From contig JAGSHA010000020.1 in the NCBI GenBank assembly GCA_023954795.1, positions 1 through 18,214 on the forward strand: a stretch of DNA of 18,214 nt, given 5' to 3'. The stretch is from Oceanospirillaceae bacterium. Its GTDB lineage: Bacteria > Pseudomonadota > Gammaproteobacteria > Pseudomonadales > Balneatricaceae. The position numbers were made by a program, and so were the translations under genes. The stretch's first letter is position 1, and the number at the start of each line of letters is the position of its first letter. The notes below the pieces were generated by a model that saw nothing but the letters and a program-made list of their open reading frames with translations, was not told the DNA's origin and did not search any database. This document shows, piece after piece, positions 6,415 through 15,200 of this stretch.

Positions 6415-7506
6415 ATGAGTGATCAGGAAAAGGAACTTGGCGTTCTGCGTCAGCAGATCGACTCCATCGATAAGCAGATCCATGAGCTGCTGAATCAACG
6501 GGCCTCCTGCGCACAACAGGTGGCAGAGGTGAAGCTGAAATATCAGGGCGCCTCTGAAGTTGTGTTTTATCGTCCGGAGCGTGAAGCGCAAGTACTGCGC
6601 CGCGTGATGGAGCGCAATGAGGGGCCGCTACCAGACAAAGATGTTGCTCGTTTGTTTCGTGAGGTGATGTCGGTTTGTTTGGCGTTGGAAAAACCGATGC
6701 GGGTGGCTTTTCTGGGTCCGGCTGGAACTTTCACTCAGCAGGCCGCGCTCAAACACTTTGGTCTTTCCGCAGAGAGTGTACCGCTTAATTCGGTTAGCGA
6801 TGTGTTTCGTGAAGTGCAGTCTGGCAATGCTCATTACGGTGTTGTGCCGATTGAAAACTCTTCAGAAGGTATTGTTAATCACACCTTAGATCTCTTCAAA
6901 CGCTATGATGTGACGATCTGTGGTGAGGTAGAGCTACCGGTTCATCAGCACCTTCTGCTGAAACAGGATGGTGATCGTCGCGAGATTAAACGTGTCGTTG
7001 CGCATCATCAGTCTTTAGCGCAGTGCCGTGCCTGGCTCGATACTCATCTGCCGGATGCGGAGCGGGTAGCCGTTAGCTCAAACGGTGAAGCCGCGCGCAT
7101 GCTGGTCGGCAGCGACGGCACTATCGCCGCCATCGCGGGTGATATGGCCGCTGAGTTGTATGAGCTGGATATCGCAGAGCGAAATATTGAAGATCAACCG
7201 GACAATCGCACACGTTTCCTGATCGTGGGTAATCAGGTCGTTGAGAGCAGCGGCGTAGATAAAACATCTATTCTGGTTTCCAGCAAAAACAAGCCGGGTG
7301 CCCTGTATCAGTTGCTGGAGCCGTTTTACCGGAATCAGATTAGTCTGACTCGGGTTGAAACCCGTTCTATGAACAATGGCTGTATGTTCTATATCGATTT
7401 TGAAGGACACAGTTCGGACACGGATGTAGAGAAAGTGTTGAACGAACTGGCCGTTGTCAGTGAAGAACTGAAGCTGTTGGGTTCTTATCCCAGTGCCGTG
7501 CTCTAA
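6415..7506 (+). CDS. pheA: Bifunctional chorismate mutase/prephenate dehydratase (P-protein)
   Basis: This enzyme turns chorismate into prephenate and then phenylpyruvate. From ATG 6415 it has 363 residues; an in-frame ATG at 6370 would overlap serC by 23 bases and lacks a ribosome site, whereas GAAGAG precedes 6415. The N-terminal AroQ mutase (about 5-95) shows Arg12, Arg29, Lys40, Arg53 and Glu57 in the expected pattern. The dehydratase domain (about 96-275) has FLGPAGTFT, the PIENSSEG segment and the catalytic TRF at 266-268. The ACT regulatory domain (about 280-360) has GALY at 295-298. Its phenylalanine-binding motif is odd: ETRS at 315-318 replaces the usual E(S/T)RP, and the following loop is about three residues shorter than in E. 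coli PheA. Feedback by phenylalanine may thus be changed. Confidence 0.97.
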   Translation: MSDQEKELGVLRQQIDSIDKQIHELLNQRASCAQQVAEVKLKYQGASEVVFYRPEREAQVLRRVMERNEGPLPDKDVARLFREVMSVCLALEKPMRVAFLGPAGTFTQQAALKHFGLSAESVPLNSVSDVFREVQSGNAHYGVVPIENSSEGIVNHTLDLFKRYDVTICGEVELPVHQHLLLKQDGDRREIKRVVAHHQSLAQCRAWLDTHLPDAERVAVSSNGEAARMLVGSDGTIAAIAGDMAAELYELDIAERNIEDQPDNRTRFLIVGNQVVESSGVDKTSILVSSKNKPGALYQLLEPFYRNQISLTRVETRSMNNGCMFYIDFEGHSSDTDVEKVLNELAVVSEELKLLGSYPSAVL

Positions 7507-7518
7507 AAGGTGCCCGCT

Positions 7519-8622
7519 ATGAGTTGTGATTTTCGTGAGTTAGCTGTTCCTGGTATTCAAGGGCTGCATCCATACCTACCCGGCAAACCGGTAGAAGAGC
7601 TCGAGCGTGAGCTGGGTATCAGCAACATTGTAAAGCTGGCGAGTAACGAAAATCCGCGGGGGCCGGGTGAAAACGTTGCGCGTGCTGTCAGCGCATCTGT
7701 AGCTGATTTGAGTCGCTATCCGGACAGCAACGGCTTTGAGCTAAAGCAGGCGCTGGAGAATAGGTTGGGTGTGGAGTCGTCCCGAATTACTTTGGGAAAT
7801 GGCTCCAACGATGTTCTGGATCTGCTCGGCCGCACGTTTATCCAGCCCGGCGATGAAGTTATTTATTCCGAATATAGCTTCGTGGTGTATGCGCTGGTTA
7901 CACAAGCCATGGCGGCAAAAGCCATAGTGACGCCCGCAAAAAACTGGGGGCATGATCTGGATGCGATGGCGGATGCGATTACTGATCGTACCCGGATGAT
8001 CTTTATTGCAAATCCGAATAATCCCACCGGTACCTGGTTGACCGACAGCGAGCTACAGACCTTTCTGGCAAAAGTGCCGGCGCACGTCGTGGTTGTGCTG
8101 GATGAAGCGTATACCGAATATGTTGCGCTGGATGACTTTCCGGACGGATTGCAGCTGCAAGCTCAGTACCCGAATCTGGTGGTTACCCGCACCTTTTCAA
8201 AAGCGTATGGTCTGGCCGCGTTGCGCGTCGGATTTGCCGTGGCGAATGAAGCGATCACTGATCTGCTGAATCGAATTCGCCAGCCATTTAACGTGAACTC
8301 CATTGCGCTGAGTGCTGCGGTGGCCGCGTTATCTGATCAGGAATACCTGGAACGATCTGTGCAGCTAAATACTGAGGGTATGTCACAGCTGGAACGCGGG
8401 TTAGAGGCACAGGAGCTTGAATGGATACCGTCAGCGGGTAACTTCCTGACAGTTGATATGAAGCAAGATGCGGCAGGGTATTATCAGGCGTTGTTACATG
8501 AAGGGGTGATTGTGAGACCGGTAGCCAATTACGGAATGCCCAATCATTTGCGAATCAGTATCGGTCTGCCGGAAGAAAATCAGCGTTGTCTGGATGCTCT
8601 GGCTAAGGTGTTATCTGCGTGA
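7519..8622 (+). CDS. hisC: Histidinol-phosphate / aromatic aminotransferase, HisC family
   Basis: From ATG 7519 this is a 367-residue fold-type I PLP aminotransferase. The AAAAGG sequence at 7505-7510 gives a good spacing to this ATG, and the N-terminus MSCDF matches the Pseudomonas orthologue as I recall it, so I prefer it over a GTG nine bases upstream. Signatures are KLASNENPRGP, the substrate and cofactor segment ANPNNPTGTW, the DEAYTEY loop and the PLP lysine Lys228 in TRTFSKAYGLAALRVGF. The family makes histidinol phosphate. Lying between pheA and tyrA in the aromatic supraoperon, this copy may mainly transaminate phenylpyruvate and hydroxyphenylpyruvate, as suggested for the Pseudomonas equivalent; another hisC in the his operon would support that. 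It overlaps tyrA by 4 bases. Confidence 0.95.
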   Translation: MSCDFRELAVPGIQGLHPYLPGKPVEELERELGISNIVKLASNENPRGPGENVARAVSASVADLSRYPDSNGFELKQALENRLGVESSRITLGNGSNDVLDLLGRTFIQPGDEVIYSEYSFVVYALVTQAMAAKAIVTPAKNWGHDLDAMADAITDRTRMIFIANPNNPTGTWLTDSELQTFLAKVPAHVVVVLDEAYTEYVALDDFPDGLQLQAQYPNLVVTRTFSKAYGLAALRVGFAVANEAITDLLNRIRQPFNVNSIALSAAVAALSDQEYLERSVQLNTEGMSQLERGLEAQELEWIPSAGNFLTVDMKQDAAGYYQALLHEGVIVRPVANYGMPNHLRISIGLPEENQRCLDALAKVLSA

Positions 8623-10832
8623 GTCATTGGTTGAATAAAGTACTGGTTATTGGACTTGGGTTGATCGGTGGGTCTTTGGCGAAATCGCTACGTGAGCAAC
8701 GCGCCTGTGTGAATGTGGTCGGTTTTGATCGCGATCAGCGTGAGATGCAGGAAGGCCTGCGTCTGGGTGTGATCGATTCGATGGCAGAAGATTTGGCGGA
8801 AGAGGTCTCCAGTGCCGATCTGGTAGTGCTCGCCGTTCCGGTTAAGGCAACCGAAGCCGTGCTGGAACAGATCAAACCTTTCCTGACGCCTTCAACGATT
8901 TTAACGGATGTCGGTAGCACCAAAGGCAATGTGGTTGAAGCCGCAGAGCGTGTTTTTGGGCGTTTGCCTGTCGGTTTTGTGCCCGGACATCCGATTGCCG
9001 GCTCAGAAAAAAGTGGTGTAGCCGCAGCAGATTCACAACTTTTTAATGGTTATAAAGTCATACTGACGCCCCTGCCAGATTCTGCAGACGAGGCAACAGC
9101 CCGTGTTGAAGAGATGTGGCGCTTTACGGGAGCAGAGGTATTGATGATGGATGTGGCCCGGCACGACGAAGTGTTGGCGGCGACAAGCCATCTTCCCCAT
9201 ATTCTGGCGTTTTCTTTGGTTGATACGCTGGCACGGGAAGAGGAAAACCTGGATATCTTTCGTTACGCAGCGGGTGGTTTTCGTGATTTTACCCGCATTG
9301 CCGGCAGTGATCCGACCATGTGGCACGATGTCTGTTTGGCAAACAAGGACCCGCTGCTGAGGCAGTTGGACCGATTTACAGCAGGGCTGGCCCGATTGCG
9401 TAGCGCAATCGAACAGGGCAACGGTGATATGATGCTAGGCACATTCACCCGTGCTCAGGCTGCCCGTGAACATTTTTCCCGAATTCTTTCAGATACTGCA
9501 TCATCTCAAATTATGAATAGTTCAAATGTAATTTTCCGTGCACAACCAGGTGGTTCTGTTACCGGTACCATCCGCGTACCGGGTGACAAATCTATTTCTC
9601 ATCGTTCCATCATGCTGGGCTCCCTGGCTGAAGGTATTACTGAGGTGAGTGGTTTCCTCGAAGGTGAAGATGCGCTGGCAACCCTTCAGGCGTTTCGCGA
9701 TATGGGTGTTGTGATCGAAGGCCCTAATCAGGGCAAGGTACGCATCCATGGTGTTGGCCTGAACGGATTGCAGGCCCCTCCGGGACCTATTTACGTAGGT
9801 AACTCGGGTACAACCATTCGTCTGTTGTCTGGTTTGCTGGCGGCTCAGCAGTTTGATACTGAATTGAGTGGCGATGAGTCACTGAGTAAGCGACCGATGG
9901 AGCGAGTGGCAAAACCACTGCGCTTGATGGGCGCTCAGATCGAAAGTGGAGAGGGTGGACGCCCGCCGCTGAAAATTAAAGGTGGTAGTGACCTCAAAGC
10001 GATCAGCTACGAAATGCCGATGGCGAGTGCGCAGGTAAAGTCCTGCCTGATGCTGGCAGGTCTGTATGCAGACGGTGTCACTTCCGTGACTGAGCCAGCG
10101 CCGACTCGCGACCATACGGAGCGTATGTTGCAAGGCTTTGGTTATGCTGTTGAACAGAACGGTAGTGAAGTATCCGTGACCAGTGGTGGCACACTGACCG
10201 CCACCCAGATTGACGTCCCAGCAGATATATCTTCTGCCACGTTCTTCTTGGTCGCTGCGGCCATCACGCCAGGATCTGATCTGACGCTGGAGCATGTGGG
10301 CATCAACCCAACCCGAGTGGGCGTGTTAAATATCCTGAAACTGATGGGCGCAAACCTGGAGCTGTTGAACGAGCGTGAAGTGGGCGGTGAGCCGGTTGCT
10401 GACATCCATATCCGTTATGCGCCGTTGAAAGGTATTCAGGTCCCTGAAGATCAGGTGCCGCTCGCCATCGATGAATTCCCTGCACTGTTTATTGCTGCTT
10501 GCAGTGCTGAAGGTGAAACCGTTGTGAGCGGTGCTGAAGAGTTGCGGGTCAAAGAAAGTGACCGTATTCAGGTGATGGTTGATGGACTGAAAGCACTGGG
10601 CGCTGATATTGAAGGCACTCCGGATGGCGCGATCATTCGAGGTAGTCAGTTGCACGGCGGAGAAGTATTTGCGCATGGCGATCACCGTATTGCAATGTCC
10701 TTCAGCATCGCAGCACTGCGCTCCAGTGGTGAGATTAAAATTAATGACTGCGCGAATGTGGCGACATCATTCCCTACATTTGTAGATCTTGCTCAGGAAG
10801 TTGGTTTGAACGTCAATGAGGGAGACAGCTGA
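8619..10832 (+). CDS. tyrA-aroA: Fused prephenate dehydrogenase and EPSP synthase (TyrA-AroA)
   Basis: One 737-residue chain joins two enzymes of aromatic synthesis. Residues 1 to about 298 are a prephenate dehydrogenase: Rossmann motif GLGLIGGS (12-19), HPIAGSEKSG, and ATSHLPH with FRDFTRIAGSDP. From about residue 299 (an internal ATG at 9513 with no ribosome site) starts EPSP synthase: PGDKSISHR with Lys324, GNSGTTIRL, LSKRPMERV, SAQVKS, RVKESDRI and HGDHRIAMSF. All expected AroA motifs are present, so both halves look active. The fusion is known in Pseudomonas and relatives. The start is GTG, overlapping the hisC stop as GTGA, with AAGG about nine bases upstream, so translation is probably coupled. 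The SAQVK and GNSGTT segments resemble class II EPSP synthases, but glyphosate class cannot be settled by eye. Confidence 0.97.
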   Translation: MSHWLNKVLVIGLGLIGGSLAKSLREQRACVNVVGFDRDQREMQEGLRLGVIDSMAEDLAEEVSSADLVVLAVPVKATEAVLEQIKPFLTPSTILTDVGSTKGNVVEAAERVFGRLPVGFVPGHPIAGSEKSGVAAADSQLFNGYKVILTPLPDSADEATARVEEMWRFTGAEVLMMDVARHDEVLAATSHLPHILAFSLVDTLAREEENLDIFRYAAGGFRDFTRIAGSDPTMWHDVCLANKDPLLRQLDRFTAGLARLRSAIEQGNGDMMLGTFTRAQAAREHFSRILSDTASSQIMNSSNVIFRAQPGGSVTGTIRVPGDKSISHRSIMLGSLAEGITEVSGFLEGEDALATLQAFRDMGVVIEGPNQGKVRIHGVGLNGLQAPPGPIYVGNSGTTIRLLSGLLAAQQFDTELSGDESLSKRPMERVAKPLRLMGAQIESGEGGRPPLKIKGGSDLKAISYEMPMASAQVKSCLMLAGLYADGVTSVTEPAPTRDHTERMLQGFGYAVEQNGSEVSVTSGGTLTATQIDVPADISSATFFLVAAAITPGSDLTLEHVGINPTRVGVLNILKLMGANLELLNEREVGGEPVADIHIRYAPLKGIQVPEDQVPLAIDEFPALFIAACSAEGETVVSGAEELRVKESDRIQVMVDGLKALGADIEGTPDGAIIRGSQLHGGEVFAHGDHRIAMSFSIAALRSSGEIKINDCANVATSFPTFVDLAQEVGLNVNEGDS

Positions 10833-11527
10833 TGTCCTCTGTACACGAACAAGCTGGTGTCATCACGGTAGATGGCCCTAGCGGATCAGGCAAAGGCACT
10901 TTGTGTCAGCTGTTGGCACAAGAACTTAGTTGGAATTTGCTGGACAGTGGTGCGCTGTATCGATTAGTCGCACTGGCGGCTGATCATCACGGTGTAGAGT
11001 TGGATGATACCGAGGCATTAACCGTATTGGCGGAGCACTTAGATGTTCAGTTTAATGCGGTTGACGGTTCTGATGGCATCCGTATCGTCCTTGAAGGTGA
11101 GGAAGTGACCGATACGATCCGTACGGAAAAGGTCGGAGGGGATGCATCGGTTGTTGCCGCGATTCCTGCGGTGCGTGAAGCCTTGTTGAATCGTCAGCGG
11201 GCGTTTGCGACTGAGCCGGGTTTGATTGCCGACGGACGAGATATGGGAACTGTTGTTTTCCCTGATGCTCCGTTGAAAATTTACCTTGATGCCAGTGCAG
11301 AGGAACGCGCCGACCGTCGCTATAACCAGTTGATTAACAAGGGGCTGGGTGCTAGTCTTCAAGCTATATTAGAGGATATAAAAGCCCGAGATGCGCGCGA
11401 TATGAACCGTGCTGTAGCACCTCTAAAGCCAGCTCAAGACGCTATTGTGCTCGATTCGACCAAGCTTACGATCGATGAAGTACTCGCAGCGGTAATGGAA
11501 GAGGTGCGACACAAAGGGCTCCGTTAA
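10832..11527 (+). CDS. cmk: Cytidylate kinase
   Basis: This 231-residue P-loop kinase phosphorylates CMP and dCMP. The Walker A motif GPSGSGKGT is at 15-23, followed by the CMP-binding LDSGALYR and by DGRDMGTVVFPDAPLKIYLDAS with AEERADRRYNQL as the arginine-rich lid. The length is normal for the family. It overlaps the aroA stop by one base (TGATG) and has a strong GAGGGAG site at 10818-10824, seven bases before ATG. Position before rpsA is conserved across proteobacteria. A TATAAA sequence at 11385-11390 could be part of an internal rpsA promoter, but no -35 element supports it. Confidence 0.98.
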   Translation: MSSVHEQAGVITVDGPSGSGKGTLCQLLAQELSWNLLDSGALYRLVALAADHHGVELDDTEALTVLAEHLDVQFNAVDGSDGIRIVLEGEEVTDTIRTEKVGGDASVVAAIPAVREALLNRQRAFATEPGLIADGRDMGTVVFPDAPLKIYLDASAEERADRRYNQLINKGLGASLQAILEDIKARDARDMNRAVAPLKPAQDAIVLDSTKLTIDEVLAAVMEEVRHKGLR

Positions 11528-11557
11528 CCCTGATGAGATAGTGAGGATCGTACAGCT

Positions 11558-13243
11558 ATGAACGAAAGTTTTGCAGAACTTTTCGAGGAGAGCCTACAGG
11601 ATCTGGATATGGCTCCCGGATCTATCGTGACCGGCGTGGTTGTCGCTATCGATAGTGATTTCGTGGTTGTAAACGCGGGCCTCAAATCTGAAGGAGTTAT
11701 CCCTAAGGCGCAGTTTCTGAACGACCAGGGCGAGCTGACGATCACTGAAGGTGATGAAGTTCAGGTAGCACTGGAAGCGGTAGAGGATGGTTTTGGATCA
11801 ACTGTCCTTTCCCGCGAAAAAGCCAAACGCGCAGAAGCCTGGAAAGAACTTGAAAAAGCGTTTGAGCAGGATCAGATTGTTACCGGACCGATCACTGGCA
11901 AGGTGCGCGGTGGTTTCACAGTTAGCATAAATACCATTCAGGCTTTCCTGCCTGGATCATTGGTTGATGTCCGCCCAACGCGTGACACAGCCCATCTTGA
12001 GGCCGGTCAGGATCTTGAGTTTAAGTTAGTTAAACTCGATGCCAAACGGAACAATATTGTCGTTTCCCGTCGTGCCGTTCTGGAAGCCGCTTACAACATC
12101 GAACGTGAAAAATTACTTGAGCAGCTTGAAGAAGGCAGTGTCGTCAAAGGTATAGTGAAAAACCTGACCGACTACGGTGCTTTTATTGATCTGGGTGGCG
12201 TAGACGGCCTTTTGCATATCACAGATATCGCCTGGAAACGGGTAAAACACCCAAGCGAAGTGCTGACGATCGGCGAAGAGATAGATATTAAGGTACTGCG
12301 TTTTGATCGGGAACGGAGTCGCGTGTCTCTTGGCCTGAAACAACTTGCCGATGACCCTTGGACCAAACTTCAGAAGACATGCTCCGTTGGCAGTCGGGTT
12401 GCGGCGCGAATTACCAATCTAGCTGATTATGGTTGTTTCGCCGAAATTGAATCTGGTATCGAAGGTTTAGTACATGTTTCCGAAATGGACTGGACCAATA
12501 AAAACGTTCATCCATCCAAAGTAGTACAGATTGGCGACGAAGTTGAGGTCATGATTCTTGATATTGACCAGGAACGTCGTCGTATCTCCTTGGGTATGAA
12601 GCAGTGTAAGCCTAATCCATGGCTACAGTTTTCTGAGACACATAAAAAAGGTGATCGCCTCAGCGGTAAGATTAAATCGATTACTGATTTTGGTGTGTTT
12701 ATTGGGTTGGAGGGCGGTATCGATGGTCTTGTGCATCTATCAGACTTGTCATGGGATGAGTCTGGCGATGTGGCCGTTAAGCGCTTTAGCAAAGGCGATG
12801 AAGTCGATGCTTTGGTTCTTTCAGTGGATCCAGAGCGGGAACGTATTGCATTGGGGCTCAAGCAGTTAGCATCCGATCCGTTTGCTGAGTATGTGGAGCA
12901 GAATAGCAAAGGCAGTAAAGTGACCGGCATCGTCCGTGAACTGGAGAACAAACAGGCTCGAGTTGAGCTTGCTGAAGGTGTGGACGCAATATTAAAAGCA
13001 TCGGATGCGAGCCGCGAAGGTCTTGACGATATAGCCAGCGCTTATAGTGTTGGGGATGAAGTGAATGCGCTGATTACCAGCATTGATCGCCGTAACCGAG
13101 TGATCAATATTTCAGTGAAACACGCTGAAATGCATTCAGATAAAGCGGCAATGCAGTCCGTGAATCAGAAATCTGTCGATGTGTCCGGTCCGACCACCAT
13201 TGGTGATCTTATCAAGGCACAGATGAACAAGGATAAATCCTGA
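11558..13243 (+). CDS. rpsA: 30S ribosomal protein S1
   Basis: This 561-residue S1 protein binds mRNA at the small ribosomal subunit and helps initiation on structured leaders. Six OB-fold S1 repeats are visible: two degenerate N-terminal, ribosome-binding copies (about 20-86 and 103-172), then canonical RNA-binding repeats starting near residues 193, 278 and 365 (each with DYGxF/DFGVF and GLxHxSD/T-type segments), and a weaker sixth at about 452. The length fits the E. coli protein (557). The ribosome site GAGGA at 11543-11547 is ten bases before ATG. The 30-base gap after cmk is too short to hold the known E. coli leader fold, though such a structure could extend into cmk. A terminator follows directly. 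Confidence 0.99.
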   Translation: MNESFAELFEESLQDLDMAPGSIVTGVVVAIDSDFVVVNAGLKSEGVIPKAQFLNDQGELTITEGDEVQVALEAVEDGFGSTVLSREKAKRAEAWKELEKAFEQDQIVTGPITGKVRGGFTVSINTIQAFLPGSLVDVRPTRDTAHLEAGQDLEFKLVKLDAKRNNIVVSRRAVLEAAYNIEREKLLEQLEEGSVVKGIVKNLTDYGAFIDLGGVDGLLHITDIAWKRVKHPSEVLTIGEEIDIKVLRFDRERSRVSLGLKQLADDPWTKLQKTCSVGSRVAARITNLADYGCFAEIESGIEGLVHVSEMDWTNKNVHPSKVVQIGDEVEVMILDIDQERRRISLGMKQCKPNPWLQFSETHKKGDRLSGKIKSITDFGVFIGLEGGIDGLVHLSDLSWDESGDVAVKRFSKGDEVDALVLSVDPERERIALGLKQLASDPFAEYVEQNSKGSKVTGIVRELENKQARVELAEGVDAILKASDASREGLDDIASAYSVGDEVNALITSIDRRNRVINISVKHAEMHSDKAAMQSVNQKSVDVSGPTTIGDLIKAQMNKDKS

Positions 13244-13247
13244 TTCT

Positions 13248-13278
13248 GAGAGGAGAGCATAGCTCTCCTCTTTCATTT
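13248..13278 (+). terminator. Terminator after rpsA
   Basis: A perfect 10-bp stem (13249-13258 with 13262-13271) closes an ATA loop. The tail TTTCATTTAT is only partly T, so ending may be partial and allow some read-through into ihfB. Confidence 0.75.
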
Positions 13279-13344
13279 ATAGGGCCTGTTGCCTAGGACG
13301 TCTTAGCGACATAGAGAAGTGAAGCGAAAATCCAGAGGCTAGCC

Positions 13345-13641
13345 ATGACCAAATCAGAATTGATAGAACGTTTGGTTGATCGACATGACCAGTTGTCGGT
13401 AAAGGATGTAGAATTGGCGGTGAAAGCAATGCTTGATCAGATGACCGAAGCATTGTCCCACGGTGATCGGATTGAAATCCGAGGTTTCGGTAGTTTTAGT
13501 CTGCACTATCGTGCCCCGCGTGTTGGACGGAACCCAAAGACGGGTGAGTCCGTGGAACTTGAGGCAAAGCATGTTCCACACTTTAAACCAGGCAAGGAGC
13601 TTAGAGAACAGGTAAACTCCAGCTTGGAAGAAGGCGTATAA
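13345..13641 (+). CDS. ihfB: Integration host factor subunit beta
   Basis: This 98-residue DNABII protein forms the IHF heterodimer with IhfA and bends DNA sharply in the nucleoid. It has the family order: helical dimerisation part (MTKSELIERLV through ALSHGDRIEIRGFGSF), then the beta arm with GRNPKTGESV, whose Pro is the DNA-intercalating residue, and a closing PHFKPGKELRE helix. IhfB rather than HU is indicated by the location after rpsA, as in E. coli, and by the RAPRVGRNPKTGE arm. AGAGG at 13334-13338 is six bases before ATG. The 66 bases after the rpsA terminator hold only weak promoter matches (TTGCCT at 13289 with a poor -10). Confidence 0.97.
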   Translation: MTKSELIERLVDRHDQLSVKDVELAVKAMLDQMTEALSHGDRIEIRGFGSFSLHYRAPRVGRNPKTGESVELEAKHVPHFKPGKELREQVNSSLEEGV

Positions 13642-13679
13642 CGTTTCCCGAATGCTGTTCATAGAAGAGGTTTAGTGAA

Positions 13680-13985
13680 GTGCGTTGGATTAAAGGCGCA
13701 ATCCTTGGATTGCTATGTCTGCTGTTTTTATTTGTGGGCGTGATGTTCACGATCAACAACACTCAGCTGGTGACAGTCGACCTGGTACTGCTCAAGCTGC
13801 CTGAAGCAAGTTTGTCGTTATGGTTAGTTGCCACGTTTATTTTTGGTGGTGTGCTGGGCATGGCGATTAGCATTGTGAGTGTTTTACTATTGCGTACCCG
13901 ACTGCGTGCAGAACGCCGTCGTGTTACTAACGCTCAGAAGGAGTTGGACCAGCTGAGAACAGCTGGCTTGAAGAATGCCGCCTGA
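13680..13985 (+). CDS. lapA: LapA (YciS, DUF1049), lipopolysaccharide assembly inner-membrane protein
   Basis: This 101-residue protein has two membrane helices (about residues 4-24 and 45-70) joined by a short loop containing the NNTQLVTVDL segment typical of the LapA/YciS domain. A basic, coiled-coil-like cytoplasmic tail, LRAERRRVTNAQKELDQL, follows. LapA partners LapB in regulating LPS synthesis at the inner membrane. The start is GTG with AAGAGG nine bases upstream. It lies 38 bases after ihfB and overlaps lapB by 11 bases, which fits coupled expression. The lapA-lapB-pyrF order matches E. coli yciS-yciM-pyrF. Confidence 0.92.
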   Translation: MRWIKGAILGLLCLLFLFVGVMFTINNTQLVTVDLVLLKLPEASLSLWLVATFIFGGVLGMAISIVSVLLLRTRLRAERRRVTNAQKELDQLRTAGLKNAA

Positions 13986-15177
13986 AGTCGACAATTACCT
14001 GCTGATTGTTCCGTTATTTATAGCGGTTGCGGTGGGTTGGTGGTTAGGACGACGAGAGCGACAAGCGCGTAGTAAAGAGCAAAGTAAACGGTTATACAGC
14101 AATATCAGTCGGGATTATTTTACCGGGCTGGACTATTTGCTGAACGAGCGCACTGATGAAGCAATCGAAAGCTTCATCAAAGCGCTTGAAGTCAATTCTG
14201 ATACCATTCCCGCCCACATAGCATTAGCGAAACTCTTTCGCCGTAAAGGTGATGTGGATCGCGCTATTCAGATTCATCAGAACTTGCTTGCTCGTCCCGA
14301 TTTGGACCGCAGCGAGTTTTTGCGTGTGCAAATGGCGCTTGCGCGAGACTACTATGCCATCGGGCTGTTGGATCGTGCCGAGAACTTGTTGCTGGAGATT
14401 ATTCGCCAGCGTCCCATGCGTGAAACCTTAGTGAAAGCGCAGCGACTGCTAATCTCCCTGTATGAAAAAGAAGCGGAATGGGAAAAGGCGCTGACTGCTG
14501 CAGATCAGTTAGCGACGGATGAGCGTAAGCTGCTCAGTCGGGAGTTGGCACACTATTGTTGCGAGTTGGCTGAGGCGTTAATCGCCCGGCATCAGTACAA
14601 TGAGGCCCAGGGGTATCTCCGCCGCAGTGAAATCTATGATCCCAATGGCATTAGAGGGTGTTTAATTAGTGCACGTATCGCGATGGATCAGTCGCAGTGG
14701 AAACTTGCAATAAAACATCTGAAGCTGGCGGTCGATCGGGACCCGGTATTTGTATCGGAAACGCTGGATCTGTTGCGTCGTTGCTATGATCATCTGGCAG
14801 CGGAAAAGGAACTCAATGCGTATTTGAAGCGATGCATGGTGAACGCTCCATCCACCAGTGTCACACTCGCGGTGGCCGAGCAGATCAAAGACGAGCAGGG
14901 ACTTTACGTTGCAGGAAGCTTTATCACGGAAGAGTTGAAAAAGCGTCCGTCGGTCAAAGGCTTTAATCGCCTGATTGATATGCATATCGAGCATGGGGCG
15001 GAAAGTGCTCGTGACAGTCTAAGAGTCTTGCGTGGTTTGACCGGGCAGTTAGAGCTATCCAAGCCTGTGTATCGCTGTAATAATTGTGGCTTCTCCGGGA
15101 AATCCCTGTTGTGGCAGTGCCCCTCCTGTAAAAAGTGGAGCACAACGAAACCTATACAGGGCCTGGAAGGCGAGTAA
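13975..15177 (+). CDS. lapB: LapB (YciM), LPS assembly/heptosyl regulation TPR protein
   Basis: This 400-residue protein has one N-terminal membrane anchor (about 8-23, ending in RRERQAR), a long array of tetratricopeptide repeats facing the cytoplasm (about 50-340), and a C-terminal rubredoxin-type metal site with Cys368, Cys371, Cys382 and Cys385 (CxxC...CxxC). In E. coli, LapB acts with FtsH to control LpxC turnover and so the amount of LPS; all the features required for that are present. E. coli LapB has 389 residues. The ATG is inside the end of lapA; the ribosome site (GAAGA) is weak, so translation is probably coupled. The stop is 23 bases before pyrF. Confidence 0.95.
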   Translation: MPPEVDNYLLIVPLFIAVAVGWWLGRRERQARSKEQSKRLYSNISRDYFTGLDYLLNERTDEAIESFIKALEVNSDTIPAHIALAKLFRRKGDVDRAIQIHQNLLARPDLDRSEFLRVQMALARDYYAIGLLDRAENLLLEIIRQRPMRETLVKAQRLLISLYEKEAEWEKALTAADQLATDERKLLSRELAHYCCELAEALIARHQYNEAQGYLRRSEIYDPNGIRGCLISARIAMDQSQWKLAIKHLKLAVDRDPVFVSETLDLLRRCYDHLAAEKELNAYLKRCMVNAPSTSVTLAVAEQIKDEQGLYVAGSFITEELKKRPSVKGFNRLIDMHIEHGAESARDSLRVLRGLTGQLELSKPVYRCNNCGFSGKSLLWQCPSCKKWSTTKPIQGLEGE

Positions 15178-15200
15178 TAGTTAATTCTGAGAGAGCTTTA

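Noticed and set aside
11355..11392. Possible internal promoter for rpsA in cmk (TATAAA at about 11385-11390)
   Set aside because: The -10-like hexamer has no acceptable -35 at 16-18 bases and lies within coding sequence; too weak to list as a feature.
12508..12951. A 147-codon open frame antisense to rpsA
   Set aside because: Low-complexity Ser/Arg/Pro-rich translation opposite conserved S1 repeats, with no ribosome site or family match.
12134..13111. Repeated similar segments in rpsA
   Set aside because: These are the normal S1 domain repeats of the protein, not DNA repeats or duplication.
15135..15200. GTG start for pyrF at 15135
   Set aside because: It overlaps lapB by 43 bases, adds a non-conserved extension and has no ribosome site, unlike ATG 15201.
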